From assembly GCF_902726645.1 (NCBI RefSeq), contig NZ_CACVAO010000001.1, positions 3,358,636-3,422,635 on the forward strand: DNA of 64,000 nt. Reading direction: 5' to 3'. The position numbers were made by a program, and so were the translations under genes. This stretch comes from Halobacillus ihumii. Lineage in GTDB: Bacteria; Bacillota; Bacilli; Bacillales; Halobacillaceae. Numbering within the stretch: the first letter of the stretch is position 1; the number at the start of each line of letters is the position of its first letter. A model generated the notes under the pieces. The model worked only from the letters and a program-made list of their open reading frames with translations, did no database searches and was not told the DNA's origin. Below, in pieces: positions 26,864 through 36,319 of this stretch.

Positions 26864-26953
26864 TTATGGCTGACGTTTTCTAGGTTGTTTTTCTTCTTTC
26901 CTATCATGTTGCTGTGCGTTTTTATTTGAAAGCTTTTTGTTTCCTTGAGCCAT
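26864..26953 (-). CDS. Very small basic hydrophilic protein, 29 aa
   Basis: ATG 26953 follows GAGGGGAGTG. The protein is MAQGNKKLSNKNAQQHDRKE followed by EKQPRKRQP, extremely Gln/Lys/Asn-rich, and ends at TAA 26864 just before the shared terminator. Composition and ribosome site resemble small Bacillales proteins, some of them spore-associated. The family is not recognised. The gap from 26954 to 27463 holds a repeat copy and AT-rich sequence but no gene I can support. Confidence 0.6.
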   Translation of the reverse strand: MAQGNKKLSNKNAQQHDRKEEKQPRKRQP

Positions 26954-27246
26954 GATTTTCACTCCCCTCACGTTTATTATTTCAAAAACCAGTCTTTTTA
27001 TTGATTGAAATGAAAGAAAACCTAATAATTTGAGACTGAATAAAACACCTTTTGAGGCTGCTGGTGGGTTTCATATGGGAACTTAAATACTTAAATTCAA
27101 GAAAGGACTGGGAAGTTATTTTGTTGAACAAGCTTTCAGCTGAACATATAATAGTTCTTACCTCTTTTTTAAAAGGAGGGCTATAAAAAGGTAACCTCTT
27201 TTTTGTTTAAGGCCATCAGCTGATAAAAGCTCTTTGTTTATAAAAA

Positions 27247-27320
27247 AAGGACGCGCTCCTGAATAAGTATCGGCGTCCGTACCGAACATAAGAGCAATAT
27301 AATGGAATAAGGAATAGGGG
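27247..27320. repeat. Intergenic repeat family 2, copy E (degenerate)
   Basis: GGACGC (hairpin arm), GCGTCC, then AGCAATATAATGGAATAAGG matches the hairpin-plus-tail plan of copies A and B. Confidence 0.35.
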
Positions 27321-27463
27321 TTAATTTGAATTTTTACATTTGCGAGCCATTAACACTTTTTCACAAGTCCAATCGCAAAAAATCCATCCGGTATAAAAAA
27401 TTTGCGTCTGAGTAGTGGCTGTAAGAAAATAATAAAAAGATACTATTTGAAGAAGGAGCACAG

Positions 27464-28420
27464 ATGATGGCTTATGTTTTATTAATTGTTGGATTTGCGT
27501 TATTGATCAAAGGGGCTGACCTTTTTGTTGATGGGTCTTCCAATATTGCAAGACTTCTCAGGGTTCCGCCCATTTTGATCGGGTTAACGATTGTGGCATT
27601 TGGAACAAGTTCGCCTGAGGCGACTGTCAGTATTATTGCAGCATTAGAAGGAAGTGCGGATGTCTCACTGGGTAACGTAATTGGAAGTAATATTTTTAAC
27701 ATTACCCTTGTTGTAGGGGCTGCTGCTTTTTTATTTCCGTTGAAAGTCGAAAATGAAACCATCAAAAAAGAAATCCCATTTACATTACTTGCAAGTGTTG
27801 CTCTGCTCATTCTTATGAGTGATATTGCATTGCAGGGCCTTGACAGCAATATGCTTACACGCAGTGAAGGATTCATCTTTTTATTGTTTTTATCCATTTT
27901 TATGTATTATGTCATTGAGATTGGCCTAAAAAGCCGGAGAGAAACAGGGGATGAACCGGCCTCTGAAGACATTACCTGGGGTAAAAATATTTTGATTACT
28001 ATTTTAGGTCTGGCGGCAATTATATTTGGGGGGAATCTGGTAGTAAATAATGGTACGGAAATTGCTTATTCCCTTGGTATGAGTGAAACATTGGTAGGGT
28101 TGACGATTATTGCGATAGGAACATCACTTCCTGAACTGGTGACATCTATTTCTGCAGCTCTGAAAAAAGAAAGCGAAATCGCGCTGGGGAATATTGTGGG
28201 GAGTAATATTTTCAATATTTTATTTGTACTCGGTGCATCTGCTACAATTTCACCATTAGCAGTGAATGATAAGGTGTTTATTGATGTTATTCTTATGATT
28301 GTACTGACTGTTTTATTATTGATTTTCTCAAGGACCAGTTTCAAGATTGGAAAGAGAGAAGGATCGGTGCTTGTTGTCGCGTACATTATTTATCTGGTTT
28401 ATATTATATTAAGGAATTAA
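27464..28420 (+). CDS. CaCA family calcium/sodium (cation/H+) antiporter
   Basis: 318-residue protein with about ten membrane helices and the two alpha repeats of this superfamily. The first reads VAFGTSSPEATVS, then GNVIGSNIFN; the second reads AIGTSLPELVTS, then GNIVGSNIFN. The acidic Glu residues in GTS(S/L)PE bind the cation. It resembles YrbG-type exchangers, which probably expel calcium or sodium. Strong RBS AAGGAG. Confidence 0.9.
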   Translation: MMAYVLLIVGFALLIKGADLFVDGSSNIARLLRVPPILIGLTIVAFGTSSPEATVSIIAALEGSADVSLGNVIGSNIFNITLVVGAAAFLFPLKVENETIKKEIPFTLLASVALLILMSDIALQGLDSNMLTRSEGFIFLLFLSIFMYYVIEIGLKSRRETGDEPASEDITWGKNILITILGLAAIIFGGNLVVNNGTEIAYSLGMSETLVGLTIIAIGTSLPELVTSISAALKKESEIALGNIVGSNIFNILFVLGASATISPLAVNDKVFIDVILMIVLTVLLLIFSRTSFKIGKREGSVLVVAYIIYLVYIILRN

Positions 28421-28427
28421 TCGAAAT

Positions 28428-28464
28428 AACCGGTCAGCACTTCATAGGCTGACCGGTTTTCTGC
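28428..28464 (+). terminator. Terminator
   Basis: AACCGGTCAGC (28428-28438) pairs with GCTGACCGGTT (28448-28458), followed by TT and a short T-rich tail. It follows the antiporter gene. Confidence 0.75.
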
Positions 28465-28561
28465 TGACGATTATTTATTTAAATACGGTCGACTAGCCAT
28501 TAATGTTTAGTCACCTGCTTGATATTTTTATTGAAAGAGTGGATGATTAACTGTAACTAAA

Positions 28562-29228
28562 TCACTGATACAAGCCATAAGTATTGTTGATATCCTGAAT
28601 GAAAATAATTCCGTTACCCGGGTCATCTATCTTGAGCTTTTTTCTAATGGAGGAAACAATCGCATCGGTGCTGTCCCGCTCAGAAAGAATCAGTACTAAT
28701 TCCTTTTCAGGCTCAATTTCCATCGAAAAAACTTTGCTCGTTTCATGAATTCCAGAGCCTCTGGCATTAATGATTGTGCCGCCTTTTGAGCCGGCTTCTG
28801 TTGCTGCGTCGATTACCTCTTCTGCATTTCCTTTTTCGATAATTACTGTAATAGCGTGATACATTTTGTCTGCACCTCTACTTTCCTTCGAACGATCATT
28901 CTTAAAACTTCTTGCACCGAAAATTTGATTGATTGAGATAGTAAAAGCTATGCCGTGGTTTGGCTTGTTGAATTTAAATTTCTCACTTAACTTTTCAAGC
29001 GCATGATTCGCAGTTGTTTCACTGGATCCCATTAAGATGATTTCTTTTTTTACACTGCTCAATCCCAACATGTCAAGGATACGGCTTTTTACTGTACCTC
29101 TTCCAAACAAGCACCGTCCCTCCTGAGATCCCGTACTTTTTAGCTGATTTCATAATCTTACTTCCAAGTCCGGTGTTAGCGATAACGCAAACCAATTCCA
29201 GGTCCGTCGTTTCAGTTTTACTCGACAC
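28562..29228 (-). pseudogene. P-II-like nitrogen regulator family gene with a +1 frameshift
   Basis: GTG 29228 follows AAAGGAGGAG and reads MSSKTETTDLELVCVIANTG, then GSKIMKSAKKYGISGGTVL. Near 29105 one extra base moves the frame; the rest (FGRGTVKSRILDMLG, then FNKPNHGIAFTISINQIFGA, through a second P-II-like half with KGGTIINARGSG) continues to 28562. Joined, it is a full double-domain P-II family protein of the kind encoded beside DUF1538 permeases. No such permease gene is present here. Either the gene is inactive or the sequence has an indel. Confidence 0.8.
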
Positions 29229-29731
29229 TTCGCTTCACTCCTCCTTTATCTTTTTTCGACTTTAGCTTAAACGCAAGCCCCAGGATGCGATTTAGATCTT
29301 TCCCATGAATAATGATATACAGTTAAATAGGGTAACGAGCAGCTTTATTGGAATATGGTGGTATTATTTTGGGTGGAGAATGAATTGAAGATGAAACCCC
29401 CGTAGACTAGATCGTAGAAAGTAAAAAATCACAAAAGATTATTCAATCAATAAAGTTTAGAAATAGAGAGGGAACTTGATGAAGAGCCAGGGCACGATAT
29501 TAAGTATTATTTGTGGTAGGCGGGCTGTTTTCAGAACAAGCTCCAGGAAGCATGTTGATTGTAAAAAAGCCGACTGGTTTTTTAGAAAAACCAATCGGCT
29601 GTGTGGATCTATTTATTCAAACTGACCTTACCTTCCTGGCTTGCGTGTAGTTTTTTCATGGCAAATCTTGCTATGGGTTGGGCAATCAGGGCAGTAAAGA
29701 CTTTTCAAGACTTTTGTATTAGTCGCATGCA
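29229..29731. other. Gap without a supported gene, containing a hairpin
   Basis: AGCCGACTGGTTTTT (from 29568) pairs, with one mismatch, with AAAAACCAATCGGCT (ending 29600), a possible terminator. A short plus-strand frame at 29479 (MKSQGTILSIICG) has GAGGG before it but loses sense at once and is at most a gene remnant. Confidence 0.45.
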
Positions 29732-30598
29732 TTAGGAAGCGGCAGGCTTCGTCTCTTTATTATTTTTTATAAACATATAAAAGGAGGCTCCGAAAATAAT
29801 AATGTAGCCGAGAAAGCTCATCCAGTCAGGCACCTGATTAAATAAAAAGATACTAATCACGGCAGTGTAAACGACCGTCGAGTAGAAAAAGATTGAAATT
29901 TCTCGTGCTGGTGCAAACTTATAGGCGATTGTTAAGCCAAACTGGCCGATCGTAGCAAATGCTCCTGCACCTAACAGGTAAATCCATTGCTTCGTTGACA
30001 TCGGCTCATAAAACGCAATGGTAAAAGGCAGCAAGGAGACCGTCGTGAAGAAGGCAAAGTAGAAGACAATTGTATAAAATTGTTCCTTGCTCCCAAGTAC
30101 ACGGAGCAGCGTATACGCTCCAGCAGCAAATACCGCCGATAATATTCCAATAATATAAGGGATGACCTCCACAGAGAATTGTGGTTTAATTACAAATAAT
30201 GTACCGACAAATGCGACCAGGATCGCGGCGATTTGATACGTACGTGCTTTTTCTTTAAGGAAAATCGCTGAAAAAATAATCAAAATAAACGGACTTAGTT
30301 TGTTAAGCATTTCAGCGTCTGACAATACCATATGATCTATGGCATAAAAAAATAAGACCATTCCAATGGTACCTAGTGCTGATCGGGAAAGCAGCAGACC
30401 TTGATTCTCCTTTTTACCAAAGATCCTCTCCTTATTATAGACGACTAAGATAAATGCAATGACCGCAGAAACGATGTTTCGCATAAACGTTTTCTGTACA
30501 GTAGGCACGTCTCCAGACAGCTTGACGAGTGCTGCCATCATGGAGAAACCAAACGCTGATATTAATAGTAAAATAATTCCTTTGTTACGGTCGCTCAT
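29732..30598 (-). CDS. EamA/DMT family transporter
   Basis: 288 residues with ten membrane helices in two EamA repeats (residues about 5-135 and 145-280). Typical motifs are LNKLSPFILIIFSAIFLKEK and a C-terminal FNQVPDWMSFLGYIIIFGAS. ATG 30598 follows GGAGGAAG; the frame's earlier ATG 30613 overlaps that site. DMT carriers export or import metabolites such as amino acids; the substrate is unknown. Confidence 0.87.
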   Translation of the reverse strand: MSDRNKGIILLLISAFGFSMMAALVKLSGDVPTVQKTFMRNIVSAVIAFILVVYNKERIFGKKENQGLLLSRSALGTIGMVLFFYAIDHMVLSDAEMLNKLSPFILIIFSAIFLKEKARTYQIAAILVAFVGTLFVIKPQFSVEVIPYIIGILSAVFAAGAYTLLRVLGSKEQFYTIVFYFAFFTTVSLLPFTIAFYEPMSTKQWIYLLGAGAFATIGQFGLTIAYKFAPAREISIFFYSTVVYTAVISIFLFNQVPDWMSFLGYIIIFGASFYMFIKNNKETKPAAS

Positions 30599-30753
30599 AA
30601 ATTCTTCCTCCATTACGTCCTATCATTGGCCAGATTCACCTTTCCTATCCTAATATAAGTAAGGGAAGAAAGAAAGTATTGTGTTTCTACAAGATAAAGT
30701 GAGGGAAGGTTAACTACATACTAAAGTATAGGACAGGGAAAGGAAGACGGCGA

Positions 30754-31032
30754 TTGATTTGTTCTCATCCTGTGTTTACAACTAAAAGAGTTATTGACCA
30801 TAACCAGCAGCATTTCGTTGAAGAGGAAGCTTACATCGAATTATATGAAGATGCCGTTATCACGCCAACTGCCAAGTTTAAGATAGAAGATGTACACGAT
30901 GTATCTTATCGGAATTTAACAGGGACGTATGGTTTTTTTTATTTGCACACGATTAAAGGAGTCTATCCATTCAAAGTAAAAGGATCTCCGGATGTGTGGA
31001 TGAAAGAATATAAGCGTGTGCAGGTTAAATAA
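30754..31032 (+). CDS. Small hypothetical protein, 92 aa, possibly PH-like
   Basis: TTG 30754 is preceded by AAGGAAG. The product is rich in beta strands (AYIELYEDAVITPTAKFKIE, then TGTYGFFYLHTIKGVYPF and VWMKEYKRVQ), suggesting a small barrel such as a bacterial PH-like domain. No catalytic motif. It ends at a bidirectional terminator. Confidence 0.6.
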   Translation: MICSHPVFTTKRVIDHNQQHFVEEEAYIELYEDAVITPTAKFKIEDVHDVSYRNLTGTYGFFYLHTIKGVYPFKVKGSPDVWMKEYKRVQVK

Positions 31033-31052
31033 TAACGATTAAATTACTAAAA

Positions 31053-31087
31053 AAAACGGCCTCACAGTCAATCTGTGAGGCCGTTTT
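31053..31087. terminator. Bidirectional terminator
   Basis: AAAACGGCCTCACAG pairs perfectly with CTGTGAGGCCGTTTT around TCAAT. It serves the small plus-strand gene and the convergent SulP gene. Confidence 0.85.
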
Positions 31088-31096
31088 GCATATAGG

Positions 31097-32554
31097 CTAA
31101 GAGGCTTTTGCCTTATTTTGATAAGCAGCCAGTCGATTGACGAGGTCCGAACTAGCTTCGTTGAGACCGATGATTTGGACAGATTTATCATTTTCTTCAA
31201 ACTTAGTAACCAGCTTATCTATGGCTGCGACAGCAGAATCATCCCACACATGGGCTTTGGTAAAATCAATGTGGATTTCTTTCGCGTCTGCTTGAGGGTC
31301 GATTTGAGTCATTAAACTTTCAATAGAAGCGAAGAAAACTTGTCCGCTGACGAAATAAGTCATGGTTTCAGCCTGTAGACTCTCCTCCACATGCACTTTG
31401 GAAATCTTGGCCACGAAGAAGATGGCACTTAAGATAACACCAGCTAAGACACCGATGGATAAATTGTGGGTCAATACAACCGCGATAACGGTCACGACCA
31501 TAACCACAGAGTCGGAGATTGGGTTTTTATGAAATTTCGTTAAAGAACTCCAATCAAATGTGCCGATCGATACCATAAACATAACGCCGACTAGAACGGC
31601 CATTGGAATCTGGACAAGCAAGTCATTAAACGAAATTATCAAGAGCATCAGGAACACTCCTGCAACTAACGTTGATAAACGCCCGCGTCCGCCTGAGGAC
31701 ACGTTAATAACGGATTGTCCAATCATGGCACAGCCCGCCATGCCTCCGAAAAACCCTGAGGTAATATTAGCAATTCCCTGGCCGCGAGCCTCTTTGTTCT
31801 TGTCACTCACAGTGTCTGTAAAGTCATCAACAATTTGCGATGTGAGTAAAGACTCGAGTAAACCTACGAATGCTAAAGCCAGAGAGATCGGAAAAATAAT
31901 TTGCAGCGTTTCAAATGTTAAGGGAATATCTGGAATCAGAAAGATCGGCAGCGTACTCGAAAGCTCACCCATGTCTCCTACTGTTTTCAGAGATAACCCT
32001 CCAGCAACTGTGATGATCGTCATTAAGATAATCGCAATAAGTGGGGCAGGTACAGCTTTTGTAAATCTCGGGAGAATATAAATAATCGCCAGAGAACCAG
32101 CTACCATTGCATACATTACCAAATTAGCCCCTTCAAAATGCGGGAGCTGAGCTGTGAAGATTAAAATCGCAAGGGCATTCACAAAACCAATCATAACGGA
32201 CCTCGGGATAAACTTCATAAACTGACCGATTCGCAATACTCCTAAGAGAAATTGAATGATCCCTGTTAAAATCGTTGCGGCCAGAAGATACTCCAGTCCA
32301 TGATCTTTGACCAATGTGACCATAAGCAAAGCCATGGCCCCAGTAGCGGCAGAAATCATCCCAGGACGGCCGCCCATAAAAGCAATAACGACAGCGATAC
32401 AGAAGGAAGCGTACAAACCTACCATGGGGTCGACTCCAGCTATGATAGAGAAAGCGATTGCCTCAGGGATAAGCGCCATAGCGACAACCATGCCTGAGAG
32501 CACATCGTTTTTTACGTTTCCAAACCATTGTTGTTTAATTGTAGCAGTGTTCAA
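31097..32554 (-). CDS. SulP family inorganic anion transporter
   Basis: 485 residues. The membrane domain begins [20 protein letters not shown] and [10 protein letters not shown] (SulP signature), includes [18 protein letters not shown], and is followed by a C-terminal STAS domain ([20 protein letters not shown]). SulP carriers take up sulfate, bicarbonate or other anions, often with sodium. TTG 32554, seven bases after AGAGGTG, is the likely start; the longer frame to 32611 has no ribosome site. Confidence 0.9.
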   Translation of the reverse strand: MNTATIKQQWFGNVKNDVLSGMVVAMALIPEAIAFSIIAGVDPMVGLYASFCIAVVIAFMGGRPGMISAATGAMALLMVTLVKDHGLEYLLAATILTGIIQFLLGVLRIGQFMKFIPRSVMIGFVNALAILIFTAQLPHFEGANLVMYAMVAGSLAIIYILPRFTKAVPAPLIAIILMTIITVAGGLSLKTVGDMGELSSTLPIFLIPDIPLTFETLQIIFPISLALAFVGLLESLLTSQIVDDFTDTVSDKNKEARGQGIANITSGFFGGMAGCAMIGQSVINVSSGGRGRLSTLVAGVFLMLLIISFNDLLVQIPMAVLVGVMFMVSIGTFDWSSLTKFHKNPISDSVVMVVTVIAVVLTHNLSIGVLAGVILSAIFFVAKISKVHVEESLQAETMTYFVSGQVFFASIESLMTQIDPQADAKEIHIDFTKAHVWDDSAVAAIDKLVTKFEENDKSVQIIGLNEASSDLVNRLAAYQNKAKAS

Positions 32555-32759
32555 TGCTACACCTCTTTCCATAAAAATTGACACGATCGCATTCGTGCCT
32601 GAATCCGACAAGAACGAGACAAATTATATCATGTATGACAGCAGATGCCTAGCTGAATTTGAATAATTTTGTTAGAAATATGTCCCAAAAAAACGAAAGG
32701 TTTGAGGTTTATGAAAGCTGTTCATGTGATATGAAGAACAGTAAAGGAGGCTTCAAAAA

Positions 32760-33251
32760 ATGAAAGCATTATTGTTAGGTGTTTTGACGTTATCCATTTT
32801 TCCTTTAGGCAGTTTTGATGATGCGGAAGGAGACTCAACAGAGGCAGAGCTAACGAAATCAGAAGCTAAGCAAGTACTTGCAGATTACGAAGAGGCGTTG
32901 AAGCATACCATTGAAGTCACATCCGATGAAAATCAAAACAATGACTACAATTCTATTGAGGAAATGGAAGAGTATCTTCACAACTATATGTCTGTTGATA
33001 TGGCTGAAGGGTTTACAGACAGATTCTTTAAAGAAACGAATGGCGAAGTAACCGTGATCCCCCAAGATGGACCGATGACATTTAATCATTCAGAACCTAT
33101 CGACTTGATGCAAATGGAAGAAGGCGAGTACCAGGCGGCCCAAGAGCAAAACAGTGAGCTCAGTGGACACGTAAATAATACATTTACCTTGGAATTTGAT
33201 GGAGAAGGATGGATCATCCAGGACATGAAAACGGAAAGATTGGGAGAATAG
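32760..33251 (+). CDS. Exported acidic hypothetical protein
   Basis: 163 residues. A short signal-like N-terminus (MKALLLGVLTLSIFPLGSF) precedes a strongly acidic mature part with KSEAKQVLADYEEAL and a C-terminal EFDGEGWIIQDM strand. It has no lipobox Cys. RBS AAAGGAGG. The family is unknown; it resembles small secreted Bacillaceae proteins of the fold seen in immunoglobulin-like or NTF2-like lipoproteins, but that is a guess. Confidence 0.7.
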   Translation: MKALLLGVLTLSIFPLGSFDDAEGDSTEAELTKSEAKQVLADYEEALKHTIEVTSDENQNNDYNSIEEMEEYLHNYMSVDMAEGFTDRFFKETNGEVTVIPQDGPMTFNHSEPIDLMQMEEGEYQAAQEQNSELSGHVNNTFTLEFDGEGWIIQDMKTERLGE

Positions 33252-33256
33252 TAGAC

Positions 33257-33295
33257 AAAAGCTAGCCCCTCAAGACGAGGAGGCTAGCTTTTTTA
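33257..33295. terminator. Bidirectional terminator
   Basis: AAAAGCTAGCC pairs with GGCTAGCTTTT, followed by more T. The stop codon of the minus-strand ABC permease lies in its right edge. Confidence 0.8.
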
Positions 33296-34945
33296 TGAAG
33301 AGAATAACGAATAGAAATGTTTCTCAATCATTGTCTTCAATATTCGATTGCTGATTAAGATAAGAAGAGTTAAGGTGCCAAACAATATAACTGTCGTCAT
33401 CCATATCCCTTCAATTCCGTCTGCATTCCACAGGATCAAAATCAGCGGGGCGAAAATAACGACTTCGACAGCAAGGGCTAGAAGACCGATGAAACGCCCT
33501 TTGAAAACCTCCCGTTCGTCTGTCCAATGTAGATTTGGTGTATATAGGTCGAGAATTGTTCCTATGATGCTCGTAAGCCAATTGATCAAAAGCGAAAGTA
33601 TGATCCAAATCAAGGTGATCATGGCGGGGATGTTAAAAAGGAAAGCCATGATCAGCAGGATGACGAGGCTGAGAAAGTTGATGAAAAAGGACGCTAGAAT
33701 TTTGCTCAGCATGACTGACTCTGCGCGAATCGGCATGTATAAGTGGTTAAACCAGCTCTTCCCATCTCGTGAAACAGAGGAGATGGCAGCAGGATTAATG
33801 CCCAGAATGAACACTGTAAAGCCAACCATGGTTAATATAATGGTTTTTCCTTGCCACGAATTAACCACTGTACTGATGCCTTGAATGGAGCCGCTTGTAT
33901 CCATGATAAGAATGATAACGAATAATACCGGCAGCAGCAGCGACTGCACGATAATCTGTGTGAAAAAGGTGGGGGTACGAAGCATGATTTTCATTTCTCG
34001 TACCCAGCTAGAATAAAGCACGTTTTTCTTCTGGATTTTCTTGGACATCTTTGCCGGACTGATCGCTTTCTTAGTTCCGCCGGAAAGGCCCAGAACTCCT
34101 TTGAAGTACAACTTTTGCCCTGTTGTCATCATGAAGATGAGGGCGACAATAGAGAGAGCACAAGTTAATAAAAAATATCCTGCCCCTGCGATACTCATCG
34201 GTTCGGTTAAACTGATGGAGCTGAAATAGGCAGGTGGATAAAATTTTGTCGTCATCTGCAGTAAACCATTTTGTTCGGCTAACAGTTGGGCCAAGTTGGA
34301 GCCTGGATTTGTCTCAGAAGAATTGAGGCGGATGACGATGTTAATTCCTATCACAAAAACAAATGTTAACAAACCGGCGAACACTTTTATTCGGTCTTTA
34401 TTTTTAGACAGGTTAAGAAAACGCATGACAAACATAATAAGGACCGCTGTTACCACAAACGGAATAACTGGTGTAAGCAGCCAGAGGATGAAACCGAACA
34501 GGTAATACACTACCCCTGCATGGCTGTGCAATCCGTATATAACCAGCGAAGGGGCTAATACAACCAAGTTAGTCAGATATAACGTTAAAAAGGGAACCGC
34601 TGACTTGCCCAGTATAATTTGATAGGGCTGAAAGGGCAGTGCCACAAATGATTCTACGTCTTCAGCAAAATAAAATGAGCTTAAGATCGTCCCAACGCTA
34701 ATAAATACGAAGAGAATCGATGTGATCACAAACAGCAGGCCAAGAATGACACTTTCGTTTCCGCTGGGGGCTAATACACCATACATTGAACTGATGAGGC
34801 CGTTTACTATGTATAAGATAAATAATGCAGCAGGAATCGCGAAAATCCCTAGAAATACATATCCCAGTTTTTCATTAGTGCTTTTGCCCACTAGAGAAAG
34901 CTGCATTTTGACCATAATTCGGATCAGTTTCCACGTTTTAGCCAT
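33293..34945 (-). CDS. ABC exporter permease, large ABC-2 type
   Basis: 550 residues with about 12 hydrophobic segments, containing FYFAEDVESFVALPFQPYQI and FTVFILGINPAAISSVSRDG, as in the ABC_tran_2-type permeases of Bacillaceae. It pairs with the ATP-binding protein encoded immediately upstream (8-base overlap). The substrate is unknown. Confidence 0.83.
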   Translation of the reverse strand: MAKTWKLIRIMVKMQLSLVGKSTNEKLGYVFLGIFAIPAALFILYIVNGLISSMYGVLAPSGNESVILGLLFVITSILFVFISVGTILSSFYFAEDVESFVALPFQPYQIILGKSAVPFLTLYLTNLVVLAPSLVIYGLHSHAGVVYYLFGFILWLLTPVIPFVVTAVLIMFVMRFLNLSKNKDRIKVFAGLLTFVFVIGINIVIRLNSSETNPGSNLAQLLAEQNGLLQMTTKFYPPAYFSSISLTEPMSIAGAGYFLLTCALSIVALIFMMTTGQKLYFKGVLGLSGGTKKAISPAKMSKKIQKKNVLYSSWVREMKIMLRTPTFFTQIIVQSLLLPVLFVIILIMDTSGSIQGISTVVNSWQGKTIILTMVGFTVFILGINPAAISSVSRDGKSWFNHLYMPIRAESVMLSKILASFFINFLSLVILLIMAFLFNIPAMITLIWIILSLLINWLTSIIGTILDLYTPNLHWTDEREVFKGRFIGLLALAVEVVIFAPLILILWNADGIEGIWMTTVILFGTLTLLILISNRILKTMIEKHFYSLFSS

Positions 34946-35660
34946 TTTGCGTCAGCTCCAAGAACACTTTTTCTAAGTTGTCATCCTCTTTGAACTGTTG
35001 CTTCATGTCAACCATATTTCCGATGAAATCAAGCTGCCCATTCTTAATAATAGCCACTTCATCACACAACTGCTCAACGACTTCAAGTACATGAGTTGAG
35101 AAAAACACGGTCTTTCCTTTGCTGGCATGTTCACGCATCATTTCCTTTAACGTATAGGAAGCTTTCGGATCAAGTCCAGTGAGCGGTTCATCGAGAATCC
35201 AAACATCGGGATCGTGAAGTAAAACGCCGCAGACAACAATTTTCTGTCTCATGCCATGGGAATAGGTGAGGATATGATCGTTTAACGCCCCGTAGATACT
35301 GAACTGTTTCGTATAGTAGTCGATTCTTTCACGTCTGACATCAGTCGGGACTCCGTAAATATCCGCCACAAAGTTTAAGTATTCGATTCCTTTTAAACGT
35401 AAAAAGATATCCGAACGGTCGGGGACATAGCCGATCGTTGTTTTGGCTTTCATAGGGTCTTTGGTTACGTCAAAACCGTTAACGTTAATTCGTCCGGTCT
35501 CCACTGGGAGAATGCCTGTCATCATTTTAATGGTGGTGGATTTTCCAGCTCCATTTGGTCCAAGAAATCCGAAGATCTTCCCGTCTGGAACTGTAAGTGA
35601 TAGGTTGTTTACAGCTCTGTGGCCTGGGAATTGTTTCGTTACTCGTTCGATCTCAATCAT
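34938..35660 (-). CDS. ABC transporter ATP-binding protein
   Basis: 240 residues. Walker A is GPNGAGKST (residues 35-43), Q-loop region IGYVPD, signature YSHGMRQK (a diverged LSGGQ), and Walker B VWILDEPLTGLD. It resembles the ATPases of Nat/Ytr-type exporters. AAGGAG lies eight bases before ATG 35660. It forms an operon with the overlapping permease gene. Confidence 0.9.
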   Translation of the reverse strand: MIEIERVTKQFPGHRAVNNLSLTVPDGKIFGFLGPNGAGKSTTIKMMTGILPVETGRINVNGFDVTKDPMKAKTTIGYVPDRSDIFLRLKGIEYLNFVADIYGVPTDVRRERIDYYTKQFSIYGALNDHILTYSHGMRQKIVVCGVLLHDPDVWILDEPLTGLDPKASYTLKEMMREHASKGKTVFFSTHVLEVVEQLCDEVAIIKNGQLDFIGNMVDMKQQFKEDDNLEKVFLELTQNG

Positions 35661-35719
35661 AAAGAACGCTCCTTTTCATTTCCATCTATTAGAAATACGA
35701 GTGAAGGAGGGGAGATGTT

Positions 35720-36226
35720 TCAATCTTCAAGAAAATACTCCATTTGAATTTCATCTAAATAGCGGTCCTTGATTTTAATGGCTTTATGTTCTACCCCATA
35801 TTCATGGAAACCGACCTTTTCGTAGAGCATTTTTGCGGGCAAATTGTCTTTGACAACACTAAGCTGAAGTACTTCAATTCCAATCCCTTTGGAGAATTGG
35901 ATAGCTTTCTCAAGCAGCTTTTCTCCTGCTCCCTGCCCTCTGCATTCGGGATGGACATACATAGCAAGAATAGACGCCTTATGAGCAAACTTTTGATGAG
36001 ATTCCTTTTGCAGCGTGACATTCCCGACAAGCTTCTCCTCGATAAACACACCAAAAGTATGGGCTTTGTCCGAGTTAAGCCGTTGAGCAGTCGTCTCAAT
36101 CGCATTTGGCTTGTTCTTCTCTTGTTCGTAAGTGGTGATAAACGCATCGGGATTCGTTTGAAGGGCTTCTAACCTTAAAGTTCGATATGCATTGGCGTCA
36201 CTTCCTGAAAGTGGTCGAATAATCAT
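35720..36226 (-). CDS. GNAT acetyltransferase
   Basis: 168 residues. ILAMYVHPECRGQGAGEKLL is the acetyl-CoA-binding loop, and LSVVKDNLPAKMLYEKVGF is motif B of GNAT proteins. RBS AGGGGG before ATG 36226. The substrate is unknown; it is divergent from maa. Confidence 0.87.
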   Translation of the reverse strand: MIIRPLSGSDANAYRTLRLEALQTNPDAFITTYEQEKNKPNAIETTAQRLNSDKAHTFGVFIEEKLVGNVTLQKESHQKFAHKASILAMYVHPECRGQGAGEKLLEKAIQFSKGIGIEVLQLSVVKDNLPAKMLYEKVGFHEYGVEHKAIKIKDRYLDEIQMEYFLED

Positions 36227-36319
36227 TTGCAGATTCCCCCTTTGATTTCAAATAAGAATAGCGAAGTTGTATGATAATGTAAAGAGGGAATAGATATTTT
36301 ATAAGAAAAAGGTGATCGT

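Noticed and set aside
20226..29228. Prophage or integrative element
   Set aside because: No integrase, phage structural gene, tRNA or attachment repeats were found in or around the zone.
29479..29640. Short frame starting MKSQGTILSIICG with a GAGGG site
   Set aside because: Sense is lost after about 13 codons in each frame; possibly an old LapA-like remnant but not supportable.
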